NCBI GenBank assembly: GCA_016874755.1
Contig: VGTH01000002.1
Span: forward strand, 179,985-243,984
Reading direction: 5' to 3'
Source: Deltaproteobacteria bacterium
GTDB taxonomy: Bacteria; Desulfobacterota; Binatia; UBA9968
DNA length: 64,000 bases
The position numbers and the translations under genes were made by a program. Shown one piece after another: positions 7,794 through 15,988 of the stretch. The notes beneath the pieces were generated by a model. That model was not told where the DNA came from. It did no database searches and saw only the letters and a program-made list of their open reading frames with translations. Numbering within the stretch: position 1 is the stretch's first letter; the number at the start of each line of letters is the position of its first letter.

Positions 7794-8774
7794 TTGATCA
7801 CAAAGATCTTCATAACTTTACTTGTTAGTTTAGCGTTCTTATCTTTCTCATTTCTAAGCGACGCCAAAACCATCCGCGTCGCCATCCCCGGCTACAACAT
7901 CACCCAGATCGCTTTCTTCACCGCCAAAGATCGTGGCTATTACAAAGACGAAGGTCTCGACGTCGAGCTGATTCAGATGACCGGCACGCTGGCCAACCTC
8001 GCGCTCATGACCGGCGAAGTGCCTTTCACCACCGTCCCCGCCGCAGCCATGAGCGCTAACCTGCGCGGCGCCAATCTGCGCGTGCTGTTTTCGACCTGGG
8101 AGCGGCCGCTGTTTTGGCTCATGACTAAAACGCCGATCCGCGATGTTAAAGAACTAAAGGGCAAAAGGATGGGCGTGCCGGGGTTGAACTCCGTCGGTTA
8201 TTTCTTGCTGCGCGAGTATCTCGAAAAGCACGGCATGGAGCCGGGCAAGGACTACACGTTGATCCAAGCCGGCGACAGCGCGCCGCGATTGTTAGCGCTG
8301 CAGAACGGCGTGGTCGATGCGACGATCTTGCCGCTGCCGTGGAACATCCAAGCCCAAGGCGCCGGCCTCTATGAAGCGGCGTCCATGGCCAAAAGCGACA
8401 TCGTCGTGCCCAACGGCAGCATCGTCATCAAAGAAGAGCTGCTGAAGAGCGATCCAATACTCGTCGAGCAGTACGTGCGCGCCACCATGAAAGGCCTACG
8501 CTACGCCGCCGAGCGCCGAGCCAGCACGATCCCGATCCTGATGCGCAGTATGAAAATCAAAGAAGACTTGGCAGCCAAAGCCTACGACGCCGCCCGCCCT
8601 GCGCTGACGCAAGACGGCACGTTTACCGACGCTTCGCAGAAAAAAGCCGTCGAGTCTGTCCTGCGCATCGCCGGTTTTAAAGAAAGCATGACGCCGGATA
8701 AGTTTTTCAATTTCGTCGTAACGAAGAAGGTCGCTACCGAATTACAGGCGAAGGGTTGGAAACCGGGCGCGTGA
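7794..8774 (+). CDS. ABC substrate-binding protein (NMT1/TauA-like), orphan
   Basis: Periplasmic solute-binding protein, 326 aa. The signal peptide is strongly hydrophobic (ITKIFITLLVSLAFLSFSFL, cleavage near SDA-KT). The mature part starts as a typical NMT1 domain (IRVAIPGYNITQIAFFTAKD), with the lid segment IRDVKELKGKRMGVPG near residue 120. The TTG at 7794 is chosen: AAGGAG lies 8 nt upstream, whereas the GTG at 7746 would add 16 residues ahead of the signal peptide. No permease or ATPase gene adjoins it, so it must work with a distant or shared transporter, such as the one at 10158-11968. The ligand is unknown. Confidence 0.9.
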   Translation: MITKIFITLLVSLAFLSFSFLSDAKTIRVAIPGYNITQIAFFTAKDRGYYKDEGLDVELIQMTGTLANLALMTGEVPFTTVPAAAMSANLRGANLRVLFSTWERPLFWLMTKTPIRDVKELKGKRMGVPGLNSVGYFLLREYLEKHGMEPGKDYTLIQAGDSAPRLLALQNGVVDATILPLPWNIQAQGAGLYEAASMAKSDIVVPNGSIVIKEELLKSDPILVEQYVRATMKGLRYAAERRASTIPILMRSMKIKEDLAAKAYDAARPALTQDGTFTDASQKKAVESVLRIAGFKESMTPDKFFNFVVTKKVATELQAKGWKPGA

Positions 8775-8778
8775 GGAA

Positions 8779-8862
8779 AGTATGAATTATGAAGGATGAA
8801 AGCGGAAGGGACCATATAATTATCTGGCCCCAATTCATCCTTCCGCTTTCATAATTCATACT
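8779..8862. repeat. AGTATGAATTATGAA inverted repeat
   Basis: Arms AGTATGAATTATGAA (8779-8793) and the exact reverse complement (8848-8862), with GGAAGG/CCTTCC words inside. It lies between the convergent binding-protein and LigB genes and touches the LigB stop codon, so it could act as a two-way terminator. Confidence 0.8.
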
Positions 8863-10043
8863 TAGTTCCCAAACACCATCGTCAAATACCCCGTCCCATT
8901 GCTGCCCTGATAACACAACGACTCGCCCTTCACGTCTTTGCCTAGAGCGCCGCGTAGCATGTAGAGATGCCCGGCGCGGCCTTCAGGGTTCCAAGTCTCG
9001 AAATCTTCATCGCTCATATCGAGCAAACGGCCGTGCTGGCCTTTTTCCAGCCAGTCTTTAGCCAACAAATCGATGCGCTCCCCTTGCGGGCAGACATACT
9101 CAGGCGGCTTGGAAAAATCGAACGTGTGCGACAAGCCGCCGCTGGCGACGAAGAAAGCCCTGCGCCCGAGTTGGCGCACCGCTTGCGTCATCGCTTCGCC
9201 GAACTGGCGGTGCGCTGCGCGCGGGCCGCGCCACCAAATCGAGCATGGCACGAGCGGCGTGCGCCGCGCACCCGAGAGTAAATGGCCCGGTACCCACACC
9301 GCGTGCTCCTGCGCAACGCGGTGCATGCGCCGCGTGGGAGTGCCGCTGTGCTGCGCCAGATGCGCAATCAACGCCGCCAACTCCGGATCGCCGGAAAAAT
9401 CGAACAACTGCGGCTCGACGCCTTCGTAGGACGAATCGCAGCCGTCTCGATGCAGCGCGCCATCGTCGATGAAAAATCCATCGCGCGGCATCCAATGGGT
9501 CGATGCCAACACGATTACGTCCGGCTTTAGCTCATCTAAACGCTGACGCACTTGGTCGATGGCGGCTAGGGATTTGTTGCGATGGTCCGCCGGCCGGTGC
9601 CGCGCCTCGTACATGGGAATGGTGTGCGGCAGTACCACCCCACCTATGAACCCACCGACCGTTGGCCCTGGCTTTGAATCAACCGGCTCAGGCGCGTGCC
9701 CGCAATACTCCCGCACGCACCAATGCGCGAAGTCCACGGTTGCTCCCTGCGCTTCAATCCTGCCGCCGACGTCGAGAGCGATGACCCGAATCACCGGAAT
9801 TTCTTCGCGACCGAGCACTGAAAACGCTTCCGGCATGACGGCTACGGTATAGACACAATCGTTCTTCTCCGTGATGGTCGCACCATTTTCTTGCCGGCTC
9901 ATCGTCCGCGGGTAGCCCAACACCTCGATGTCGATGACCACGGCCGGCCGCGCAGCGAAACGCGCCAACGCTGGGGTCCAGGTATGCGTGAGCTGCACGA
10001 CGGTGCCTCGCTCGTACATGTCATCTACGGTTCGATAAGCCAT
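8862..10043 (-). CDS. LigB-type (class III) extradiol dioxygenase with extra N-terminal domain
   Basis: Probable non-heme iron(II) ring-cleavage dioxygenase of the protocatechuate 4,5-/homoprotocatechuate LigB superfamily, 393 aa. Residues about 125-385 carry the catalytic domain: GVVLPHTIPMYEARH (metal His), VLASTHWMPRDGFF, and SGGLSHTFDF near residue 300, the family hallmark. The first roughly 120 residues (MAYRTVDDMYERGTVVQLT onward) do not belong to LigB as I know it and look like a separate beta-rich domain. The ATG at 10043 has a GGAGAAAG ribosome binding site; a TTG four codons upstream lies in that site. Transporters on both sides suggest an aromatic or catechol-like substrate. Confidence 0.85.
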   Translation of the reverse strand: MAYRTVDDMYERGTVVQLTHTWTPALARFAARPAVVIDIEVLGYPRTMSRQENGATITEKNDCVYTVAVMPEAFSVLGREEIPVIRVIALDVGGRIEAQGATVDFAHWCVREYCGHAPEPVDSKPGPTVGGFIGGVVLPHTIPMYEARHRPADHRNKSLAAIDQVRQRLDELKPDVIVLASTHWMPRDGFFIDDGALHRDGCDSSYEGVEPQLFDFSGDPELAALIAHLAQHSGTPTRRMHRVAQEHAVWVPGHLLSGARRTPLVPCSIWWRGPRAAHRQFGEAMTQAVRQLGRRAFFVASGGLSHTFDFSKPPEYVCPQGERIDLLAKDWLEKGQHGRLLDMSDEDFETWNPEGRAGHLYMLRGALGKDVKGESLCYQGSNGTGYLTMVFGN

Positions 10044-10157
10044 AACTTTCTCCAATGCGACAATGCGAATCCTAACCGAGGTTTAGCAAACTCATTGCTT
10101 TATTGACAGCGTCCTCGCCGCGGGGATAAATACCGATCTGAATCAGACCGGTCGTCA

Positions 10158-10994
10158 ATGAGTAATCAAATACACACGCTCCCAGGGTCCGATAGCGCAC
10201 GCGCCGGTTACGTCATTCAAGCGCAGAATGTCAGCAAAACCTTCCAAACCCCGGACGAACAAAAAGTCGGCGCGCTGGAAAACATCTCGCTCGACGTCGC
10301 CGCCGGTGAGTTTGTCACCGTCGTCGGTCCGAGCGGCTGCGGCAAGTCCACGCTTATCAAATTAATCGCCGGCCTTGTCGTGCCGACTTCTGGGCGTATC
10401 ATTTATCAAGGGAAAGAAGTGCTGGGCCTCAACACCAAAGTTGGTTACGTGCCGCAGGAGAGCAAGCTCTTTCCCTGGCTGACCGTCGAGGAAAACGTCG
10501 CCTTCGGGCTCGACAGCAAAGGTTACTCGGCGAAAGAACGTTCGGAGCGGGTGCAATATTTTATTCGCCTCGCCGGTCTTGTCGGCTTCGAAAAACGCTA
10601 CCCATCCCAGCTTTCCGGCGGCATGAGTAAGCGCGCGTCGATCGTGCGCGCGCTCGCCTACGACCCGCCGGTGATTTTGATGGATGAGCCGTTCGGTCCA
10701 CTCGATGCGCAAACGCGCATGATCTTGCAAGACGAATTGCTGAAAATCTGGGAGCAAAAGCGCCAGACCATCGTGTTTGTCACTCATGATCTGGTTGAGG
10801 CCGTGGCCCTCGCCGATCGCGTCGTCGTCATGACTCACCGCCCCGGCCAGATCCGCGACGTCATCCAAGTGCCCATGGCGCGACCAAGAAATATTTTTGA
10901 GATTCATCGGCAAGATGGTTTTGACGAGGCCCATGCCCGGTTGTGGAATATTTTCCGGCATGAGTTGAATGTGAAAAACGGCGCTGAACGCTAG
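10158..10994 (+). CDS. ABC transporter ATP-binding protein (SsuB/TauB-like), second operon
   Basis: Cytoplasmic ATPase of a second nitrate/sulfonate-type importer, 278 aa. Walker A GPSGCGKST near residue 57, Q-loop VPQESKLFPWLTV, Walker B VILMDEPFGPLD and H-loop VFVTHDLVEAV are all present. The signature reads LSGGMSKRASIVRALA, with SK in place of the usual QQ, a variation seen in this family. It starts an operon with a permease gene (11132) and a binding-protein gene (11983); a CACGAAG hairpin lies in the gap between the ATPase and permease genes. The substrate is unknown. Confidence 0.93.
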   Translation: MSNQIHTLPGSDSARAGYVIQAQNVSKTFQTPDEQKVGALENISLDVAAGEFVTVVGPSGCGKSTLIKLIAGLVVPTSGRIIYQGKEVLGLNTKVGYVPQESKLFPWLTVEENVAFGLDSKGYSAKERSERVQYFIRLAGLVGFEKRYPSQLSGGMSKRASIVRALAYDPPVILMDEPFGPLDAQTRMILQDELLKIWEQKRQTIVFVTHDLVEAVALADRVVVMTHRPGQIRDVIQVPMARPRNIFEIHRQDGFDEAHARLWNIFRHELNVKNGAER

Positions 10995-11020
10995 TCACTC
11001 GTAAGAGCAGGAGATGCTTG

Positions 11021-11110
11021 CACCACGAAGACACGAAGACCACGAAGGACGGAGAAAGAATTTCATGGTGTTTCTTTCCGAACTTCGTGGCCTTCGTGTC
11101 CTCGTGGTGA
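11021..11110. repeat. CACGAAG-family inverted repeat, copy 1
   Basis: Left arm is a run of CACGAAG words (CACCACGAAGACACGAAG), right arm its imperfect reverse complement ending CTTCGTGTCCTCGTGGTG. It sits inside the ABC operon, between ATPase and permease genes. Other copies: 22269, 25400, 27495, 39428, 46568. Confidence 0.85.
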
Positions 11111-11131
11111 GATCATGAATTTCCAATTGCC

Positions 11132-11968
11132 ATGACCACCGACGCCCAGACAACTCAAGTCGCCAGCACACGCAGCCATCGCCCGGCGTGGCAGCGCGTG
11201 CTGATGATTCATGGGATCAGAATCTTTATCGTCGGTGGATTTTTCCTGCTCTGGGAGTACGCCTCGGGTAACTGGATCGAAGCGTTTCTTATCAGCAGCC
11301 CGAGCAAAATCTGGGCGGCGTTCGTAAAAGTCTGGCAGTCCGGCGAGCTCGCCACCAACACCTGGGTGACCTTTCAGGAAATCGCCATCGGTTTTCCCAT
11401 CGGTGCACTGACCGGAATCTGGACCGGCTATATGTTCGGCCGGAGCAAGCTTTTGGCGGATATTTTCGAGCCCATCATCATCGCCCTCTACGGCGTGCCA
11501 CGCACGGCGCTGGCACCGCTGTTCATTGTCTGGCTGGGCATCGGTATCTGGTCGAAAGTTGGCGTGGTTTTTATCCTGGTTTTCTTTCTCAACTTTTTTA
11601 ATACCTACGCCGGTATGAAACAGCTCGATCAAGAGTTCGTCGACTTGGCGCGCTTGATGGGCGCCAACCGCTGGCGCCTGTCATTTCGCGTCATCCTGCC
11701 GGCGGTGTCGCCCTATATCATCACCGGATTCAAAACGAGTATCCCGTTCTCAGTGATCGGCGCCATCACCGGCGAATTCATCGCCGCCACCGAAGGCTTG
11801 GGCTACTACATCCGCGCCGCCGCCGGCGTCTTTCGCACTGCCGACGTGTTTGTCGGCATCGCCGTGTTGATGATAATCGTCATCCTGATGAACAAAGTCG
11901 CCGATCTGATCGAACGGCGCGTGCTGCGCTGGCAAACTCAAACCGAAAGCGTTCAGGTACAAGGATAA
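11132..11968 (+). CDS. ABC transporter permease (SsuC/TauC-like), second operon
   Basis: Inner-membrane permease, 278 aa, with a soluble N-terminal stretch of about 25 residues and then about six hydrophobic segments. The EAA loop is seen as DLARLMGANRWRLSFRVI followed by LPAVSPYIITGFKTSIPFS near residues 175-210. It lies between its ATPase (10158) and its binding protein (11983), 14 bases before the latter, so the three form one importer. ATG start at 11132 has only a weak ribosome binding site after the hairpin repeat. Confidence 0.92.
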   Translation: MTTDAQTTQVASTRSHRPAWQRVLMIHGIRIFIVGGFFLLWEYASGNWIEAFLISSPSKIWAAFVKVWQSGELATNTWVTFQEIAIGFPIGALTGIWTGYMFGRSKLLADIFEPIIIALYGVPRTALAPLFIVWLGIGIWSKVGVVFILVFFLNFFNTYAGMKQLDQEFVDLARLMGANRWRLSFRVILPAVSPYIITGFKTSIPFSVIGAITGEFIAATEGLGYYIRAAAGVFRTADVFVGIAVLMIIVILMNKVADLIERRVLRWQTQTESVQVQG

Positions 11969-11982
11969 GGAGGTATCGTTCA

Positions 11983-13017
11983 ATGACGAAAACACTTTGC
12001 GCCATGGCTGTCGCCATTCTGGCACTGGGAGCCGCCCATGCCCGCGCTCAGCAGAAAGAAGAGATCACCATCACCACGGCGGTTTCCAATCTCGCCTTTT
12101 CGGCGGTATGGGTCGCCGAGCAGTTGAAATATTTCGAGCAAGAAGGCGTGCGCGCCAAAGTTGTCGTCGCCGGCGGTGGCTCACAATGTCAGAGCGCCGT
12201 GGTCGGCCGCTCGGCGCAGTATTGCGCGTCGTCATCCGAAGGCTTGATCCTCGCCTACGCCGAAGGTGCACCGCTCATCGCCGTCCAAACGCACAACCGC
12301 AACATGACGCTCACCGTCGGCGTGCGCAAAGCCATCGCCGATAAGCTGAAGCTCACGCGCAAAAGCCCGCTGGCCGAGCGCATGGCAGTGGTCAATCACC
12401 TGGGCACCATCGGCACCACCGGCCCGGGCGCCGTATCGGAGCAGATCTTTCGCTTCATCGCCAACAAAGTCAAAGCCGATCCGAGCAAACTAAAGTTTGC
12501 CGCCCTCGGCGGCAACGAGCTCGTGCCAGCATTGATGAACAATGTCATCGACGGCTTCGCCCAATCGCCGCCGTCGGTGGAGATCACCGAAGCGGCCGGC
12601 AAAGGCTACGCGCTGATTCCGTTAGGGTTGGGGGAAATCCCGGAATTCACCGACTACCCGTTTGAAGTTCTAATGGCGCGGCCCGACTACGCCGAAGCCA
12701 ACCGCGAGACCACCAGTGCGGTGTCACGAGCAATCTCACGCGCCGGCGCGCTCTATCACAGCAAGCCCAATGAATTTAAGGCCGCGTTGCGCGCGCATAA
12801 GTTTTCCGACAAAGCGAAATTGGAGGACGACGTCTTCAACCTCGCCTACAGCATGGTCGCCCCAGCCATGCCCAGATGGGGCAACATGACCACCGACGGC
12901 TGGAACAAAGTGATCAACTTCGCCCACGGCGCCGGCATGTTGAAAGATCGCTCGAAGATTCCTACGGCTACGGAAGGATTGCTCTGGACCAACAAGTTCG
13001 TGGGAAAAGCGCCGTGA
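11983..13017 (+). CDS. ABC transporter substrate-binding protein, second operon
   Basis: Periplasmic binding protein of 344 aa with an NMT1/SsuA-like fold. The signal peptide is MTKTLCAMAVAILALGAAHA with cleavage near ARA-QQ. The mature part begins EEITITTAVSNLAFSAVWVA, and glycine-rich VVVAGGGSQCQSAVVG near residue 65 lies where the ligand pocket is expected. A strong ribosome binding site (AAGGAGGT) precedes the ATG. It closes the ATPase-permease-binding protein operon. The ligand is unknown. Confidence 0.92.
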   Translation: MTKTLCAMAVAILALGAAHARAQQKEEITITTAVSNLAFSAVWVAEQLKYFEQEGVRAKVVVAGGGSQCQSAVVGRSAQYCASSSEGLILAYAEGAPLIAVQTHNRNMTLTVGVRKAIADKLKLTRKSPLAERMAVVNHLGTIGTTGPGAVSEQIFRFIANKVKADPSKLKFAALGGNELVPALMNNVIDGFAQSPPSVEITEAAGKGYALIPLGLGEIPEFTDYPFEVLMARPDYAEANRETTSAVSRAISRAGALYHSKPNEFKAALRAHKFSDKAKLEDDVFNLAYSMVAPAMPRWGNMTTDGWNKVINFAHGAGMLKDRSKIPTATEGLLWTNKFVGKAP

Positions 13018-13030
13018 TCGCGCCTCTCGC

Positions 13031-13098
13031 GATTCAAGATTACAGATTCCAAATTCCAGATTGAATCCGGAATCCGACGATTTGGAATCTGGAATTCA
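13031..13098. repeat. TTCCAAAT-family inverted repeat, copy 2
   Basis: ATTCAAGATTACAGATTCC words on the left and GATTTGGAATCTGGAATTC on the right fold back on each other. It lies between the convergent binding-protein and MBL genes and could end transcription from both sides. Confidence 0.78.
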
Positions 13099-13125
13099 CT
13101 GTTCGCTGCTCGCAGCGACCTGCGA

Positions 13126-13800
13126 TCACCGCACGCCCATCGCCGCGAGAAAAGCTTTCAACGAGCCAAACTTTAAATAGGGATTGGTCTTCTTCTGCTC
13201 GCCGATGGTAGCTTGGCTGAGCCGCGAGTAATTATGTCCGGGGAAGAGAATCGTTGACTCGGGCAGCGCCGCGAGTTTTTGCGTCAGGCTGTAATACATC
13301 TGTTCCGGGTTGCCGCCGGGAAAGTCGACCCGGCCGCAGGCGTCGATGAACATGGTGTCGCCCGACACGACGCGCCCGTCAACGAGAAAACATTGTGATC
13401 CCGGCGTGTGGCCGGGTGTGTGCATCAGTTCAATTTCAATCCCGCCGACGTTGATCTTGTCGCCATTATCGCTCTTGATCATGTCCGACGCCGACAAGCC
13501 TTTGATGAACTCGGCTTCGGCCTTGTGAACGACGACCTTGGCTTTGCACTTTTCCAATAGCTCTACCGCGCCATCGATCTCCATCCCGGCGAACCCGCCG
13601 CCGACATGATCGGGATGCGTGTGCGTCACAAACGCATGGGTGATTTCCATCTCATCTTGTGCAGCAATCTTCAGAATCGTTTCGATTTCCCAAGCCGCAT
13701 CGACCACCGCAACTTTGCGCGTCTGCGTCGAGCCGACCAGATAAACATAATTCTGCATCGGCCCAATTTCGATCTGCTTGAAATATATCGAAGGATTCAT
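13126..13800 (-). CDS. MBL-fold metallo-hydrolase (glyoxalase II / persulfide dioxygenase-like)
   Basis: Cytoplasmic metallo-beta-lactamase-fold enzyme, 224 aa. The metal motif THTHPDHVGG (HxHxDH) is near residue 59, the second His in MHTPGHTPGSQ near 130, an Asp in VVSGDTMFID near 147 and a final His in FPGHNY near 190. The segment DACGRVDFPGGNPEQMYYSL resembles the GCGRxDF block of persulfide dioxygenase and YcbL-like proteins. A rhodanese gene lies just upstream in the same direction, a pairing that suggests sulfur (persulfide) handling. No dedicated ribosome binding site: a TTCCAAAT repeat arm abuts the start. Glyoxalase II remains an alternative. Confidence 0.86.
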   Translation of the reverse strand: MNPSIYFKQIEIGPMQNYVYLVGSTQTRKVAVVDAAWEIETILKIAAQDEMEITHAFVTHTHPDHVGGGFAGMEIDGAVELLEKCKAKVVVHKAEAEFIKGLSASDMIKSDNGDKINVGGIEIELMHTPGHTPGSQCFLVDGRVVSGDTMFIDACGRVDFPGGNPEQMYYSLTQKLAALPESTILFPGHNYSRLSQATIGEQKKTNPYLKFGSLKAFLAAMGVR

Positions 13801-13831
13801 TTTGGAATCTGGAATCTGTAATTTGGAATTC
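13801..13831. repeat. Single TTCCAAAT-family arm
   Basis: TTTGGAATCTGGAATCTG fills the whole 35-base gap between the rhodanese stop and the MBL start. With the copy at 13031-13098 it flanks the MBL gene in part-inverted orientation. Confidence 0.7.
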
Positions 13832-13835
13832 GCTT

Positions 13836-14276
13836 TCAGCGATCCTTCGCTGAAAGCGACGCGTAACTCACACCCTCGCCATTATCCTTGCTCACCGGCA
13901 AGCCCGATTCTTCCCAACCCGCCGCAATCAGTCGCCCGGTTTGATCGCGCATGCCGCCAAAGCCGCCGAGCATATTCGACAGGTCCTGGTAGCCCGCTTC
14001 CGCCAGCAGCCCAGCAGCCCGCGCCGAGCGCCCTCCGGCCTGGCAACCGAGAACCAGCTTTTTGTCTTTGGGAAAATTCTTTGCAACCACACTGACAAAA
14101 TCAGGATTCAACACCATGCCGCGCGCGGGATCGGGAAAGGCGACGGGAATGTTCACGGCGCCGGCCGGATGGCCGTTGTCAAACTCCCGCGGTGTGCGCA
14201 CGTCGATGTAAATGGCAGTCGTATCGGCTTTGAGGAGATCGTGTGCTTGATGTGGCGTGATATCTTTGAAAGACAT
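13836..14276 (-). CDS. Rhodanese-like domain protein
   Basis: Single-domain rhodanese (sulfurtransferase), 146 aa. Family blocks are YIDVRTPREFDNGHPAGAVNIP (spanning about residues 23-44) and the active-site loop CQAGGRS with the catalytic Cys at residue 78; the C-terminal LGGFGGMRDQTGRLIAAG helix also fits. The ATG at 14276 is chosen because the domain begins right there (MSFKDITPHQA); the longer frame to 14459 overlaps fabI and has no homology that I recognise. It is 35 bases upstream of the MBL gene, so sulfur transfer to or from that enzyme is plausible. Confidence 0.88.
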   Translation of the reverse strand: MSFKDITPHQAHDLLKADTTAIYIDVRTPREFDNGHPAGAVNIPVAFPDPARGMVLNPDFVSVVAKNFPKDKKLVLGCQAGGRSARAAGLLAEAGYQDLSNMLGGFGGMRDQTGRLIAAGWEESGLPVSKDNGEGVSYASLSAKDR

Positions 14277-14383
14277 TTTGCGTTCTCGTTTGGCGTCTAG
14301 AGTCTTGCGTCTAGCGTTGGGTGAATCCGGAAACGCCAGACCACAGACGCTAAACCCTAGACGCCCCGCGCTCTTCGCGCGCC

Positions 14384-15154
14384 CTACATCCCCATTATAT
14401 TGTATCCCGCGTCGACGTGAAGCACCTCGCCGGTCACCGCGCTGCCCCAGTCGCTGCACAGGTAAAGCGCCGTCTTGCCGACCTCTTCTGCGTCGATATT
14501 ACGCTTGAGCGGCGCTTTGTCGGCGACGTGATGCAGCATTGACTTAAAATCTGAAATCCCTGCCGCCGCCAGCGTGCGCAGCGGCCCGGCGGAGATCGCG
14601 TTGACGCGAATGCCCTTGGGCCCGAGATCGTGCGCGAGATAGCGCACGCTCGCTTCCAACGCCGCCTTGGCAACACCCATGACGTTGTAATTGGGAATCA
14701 CTTTTTCCGAGCCCATGTAGGTCAGCGTGATGATCGAGCCATTGCGGCCTTCCATCAACGGCGCCGCACCGCGCGTCAGCGCGACCATCGAGTAGGCGCT
14801 CACATCCATGGCCAATTGAAACCCAGCGCGGCTGGTTTGCACGTAAGGATTCGACAAGTCTTCCTTGTTGGCAAAAGCGATGGCGTGAACCAGAATATCC
14901 AGGCCGCCCCATTGCTGCTTCAATGCGGCGAAAACCGCATCGACATCGCCATCTTTGGTCACGTCGCACGGCAGAATAATCTTGGAGCCGATGCCTTCGG
15001 CCAGCGGCCGAACACGCTTCTCCAAAACCTCGCCGGCAAAAGTAAACGCCAACTCAGCGCCTTCTGCATGAAACGCCTCGGCAATCGCCCACGCGATGCT
15101 GCGATCGTTGGCCACACCAAAAATCGCCGCCTTTTCCCCCGACAAAAGTCCCAT
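14384..15154 (-). CDS. fabI: Enoyl-[acyl-carrier-protein] reductase (NADH)
   Basis: Catalyses the last reduction of each fatty-acid elongation cycle (trans-2-enoyl-ACP to acyl-ACP). It is a short-chain dehydrogenase of 256 aa, the usual FabI length. Nucleotide-binding start GVANDRSIAWAIA is at residues 13-25, and the FabI active site Y-x6-K is seen as Tyr156 and Lys163 in NYNVMGVAKAALE, with YMGSEKVIPNY just before. The C-terminus GEVLHVDAGYNIMGM is typical. It leads the minus-strand group fabI-rhodanese-MBL. Housekeeping gene with no defect seen. Confidence 0.95.
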   Translation of the reverse strand: MGLLSGEKAAIFGVANDRSIAWAIAEAFHAEGAELAFTFAGEVLEKRVRPLAEGIGSKIILPCDVTKDGDVDAVFAALKQQWGGLDILVHAIAFANKEDLSNPYVQTSRAGFQLAMDVSAYSMVALTRGAAPLMEGRNGSIITLTYMGSEKVIPNYNVMGVAKAALEASVRYLAHDLGPKGIRVNAISAGPLRTLAAAGISDFKSMLHHVADKAPLKRNIDAEEVGKTALYLCSDWGSAVTGEVLHVDAGYNIMGM

Positions 15155-15170
15155 AGCACCCCCAACCTGA

Positions 15171-15311
15171 TTTTGGATTTTAGATTTTCGATTTTGGATT
15201 ATCGGAGGGGTTGTCCTTTCCCTCCAAATTACTTGAAATCCCGCGGGCGCCTCGACCTAGAAGAGTAACGGCTGCTTTGTGCGGACAATCCAAAATCGAA
15301 AATCCAAAATT
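15171..15311. repeat. ATTTTGGATTTT inverted repeat with long loop
   Basis: Left arm TTTTGGATTTTAGATTTTCG (from about 15171) pairs with CGAAAATCCAAAATTAT near 15295; the arms also include TTGTCC/GGACAA, with a loop of about 60 bases. It fills the gap between the adenosyltransferase gene and fabI. A related element is at 53105-53155. Confidence 0.7.
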
Positions 15312-15909
15312 ATTTCTTAATCCGCAGTCCACGCTGCCAAAGATACTCGGCCTCGCCAGTCTGCTTGGCAATCCAACGCGAAAGCACAAAAAACAGATCA
15401 CTCAAACGGTTCACGTATTTGATAACGTCGGGGTTGATTTCTTCCGTGTTGGCTAGGCGCAAGATCTCCCGCTCGGCCCGCCGGCATACTGTCCGACACT
15501 GGTGCAGATATGCGCCGATGCGTCCGCCTCCCGGCAAGATGAATGATTTCAGAGGTTCGAGGTCTTTCTGGCACTGGTCCATCCATTTTTCCAAGCGCGC
15601 GACCTGTTTGCCGCCGACACGGTACATTCCTTCACGAAAGAACTCCGGAGGTGTCGCTAGCTCGCTGCCTAAATCAAACAATTCGTCTTGGACCTGGCGC
15701 AGGACTTCGTCGAGAAATCGATGCGCCTTGCCGTCCGTCAGTTTTTCTTCGTTAAAAACCCGCGCCAACCCGACGATCGAATTTAACTCATCAATCGTAC
15801 CATAGGCTTCGATGCGCAACGAATCCTTTGGCACCCGCTTGCCGCCGACTAAAGCCGTTTCGCCTTTGTCGCCGGTGCGTGTGTAGACCTTGGTGATGCG
15901 AACGGCCAT
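15310..15909 (-). CDS. ATP:cob(I)alamin adenosyltransferase, PduO/MMAB type
   Basis: Transfers adenosyl from ATP to cob(I)alamin to make adenosylcobalamin in the cytoplasm. 199 aa. The ATP-binding N-terminus VYTRTGDKGETALVGG is at residues 8-23, then RIEAYGTIDELNSIVG, and the conserved helix YLHQCRTVCRRAER near residue 140 followed by YVNRLSDLFFVLSRW. Length and motifs match the PduO-type family closely. It implies the host uses B12-dependent isomerases, none of which are in the window. It lies upstream of fabI on the same strand, with a repeat between. Confidence 0.93.
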   Translation of the reverse strand: MAVRITKVYTRTGDKGETALVGGKRVPKDSLRIEAYGTIDELNSIVGLARVFNEEKLTDGKAHRFLDEVLRQVQDELFDLGSELATPPEFFREGMYRVGGKQVARLEKWMDQCQKDLEPLKSFILPGGGRIGAYLHQCRTVCRRAEREILRLANTEEINPDVIKYVNRLSDLFFVLSRWIAKQTGEAEYLWQRGLRIKK

Positions 15910-15914
15910 AGCAA

Positions 15915-15988
15915 TTGAAAATAGATAGTGGAAAATTGAAAATTATCGGAGGCTGCCGTTTTCAATTTTCCATTTTCAATTATCCACT
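15915..15988. repeat. AATTGAAAAT inverted repeat
   Basis: Left arm TTGAAAATAGATAGTGGAAA and right arm TTTTCCATTTTCAATTATCC fold back on each other around a GC-rich centre (GGAGGCTGCC). It separates the APC permease and adenosyltransferase genes and overlaps the permease stop codon. Confidence 0.75.

Noticed and set aside
11021..11110. CACGAAG arrays considered as a CRISPR array
   Set aside because: Words are only about 7 bases with no constant spacer length, and the two halves are inverted, not direct repeats; no cas genes are near.
14277..14459. Longer start for the rhodanese
   Set aside because: It would overlap fabI by about 75 bases and adds sequence with no homology; the domain starts at 14276.
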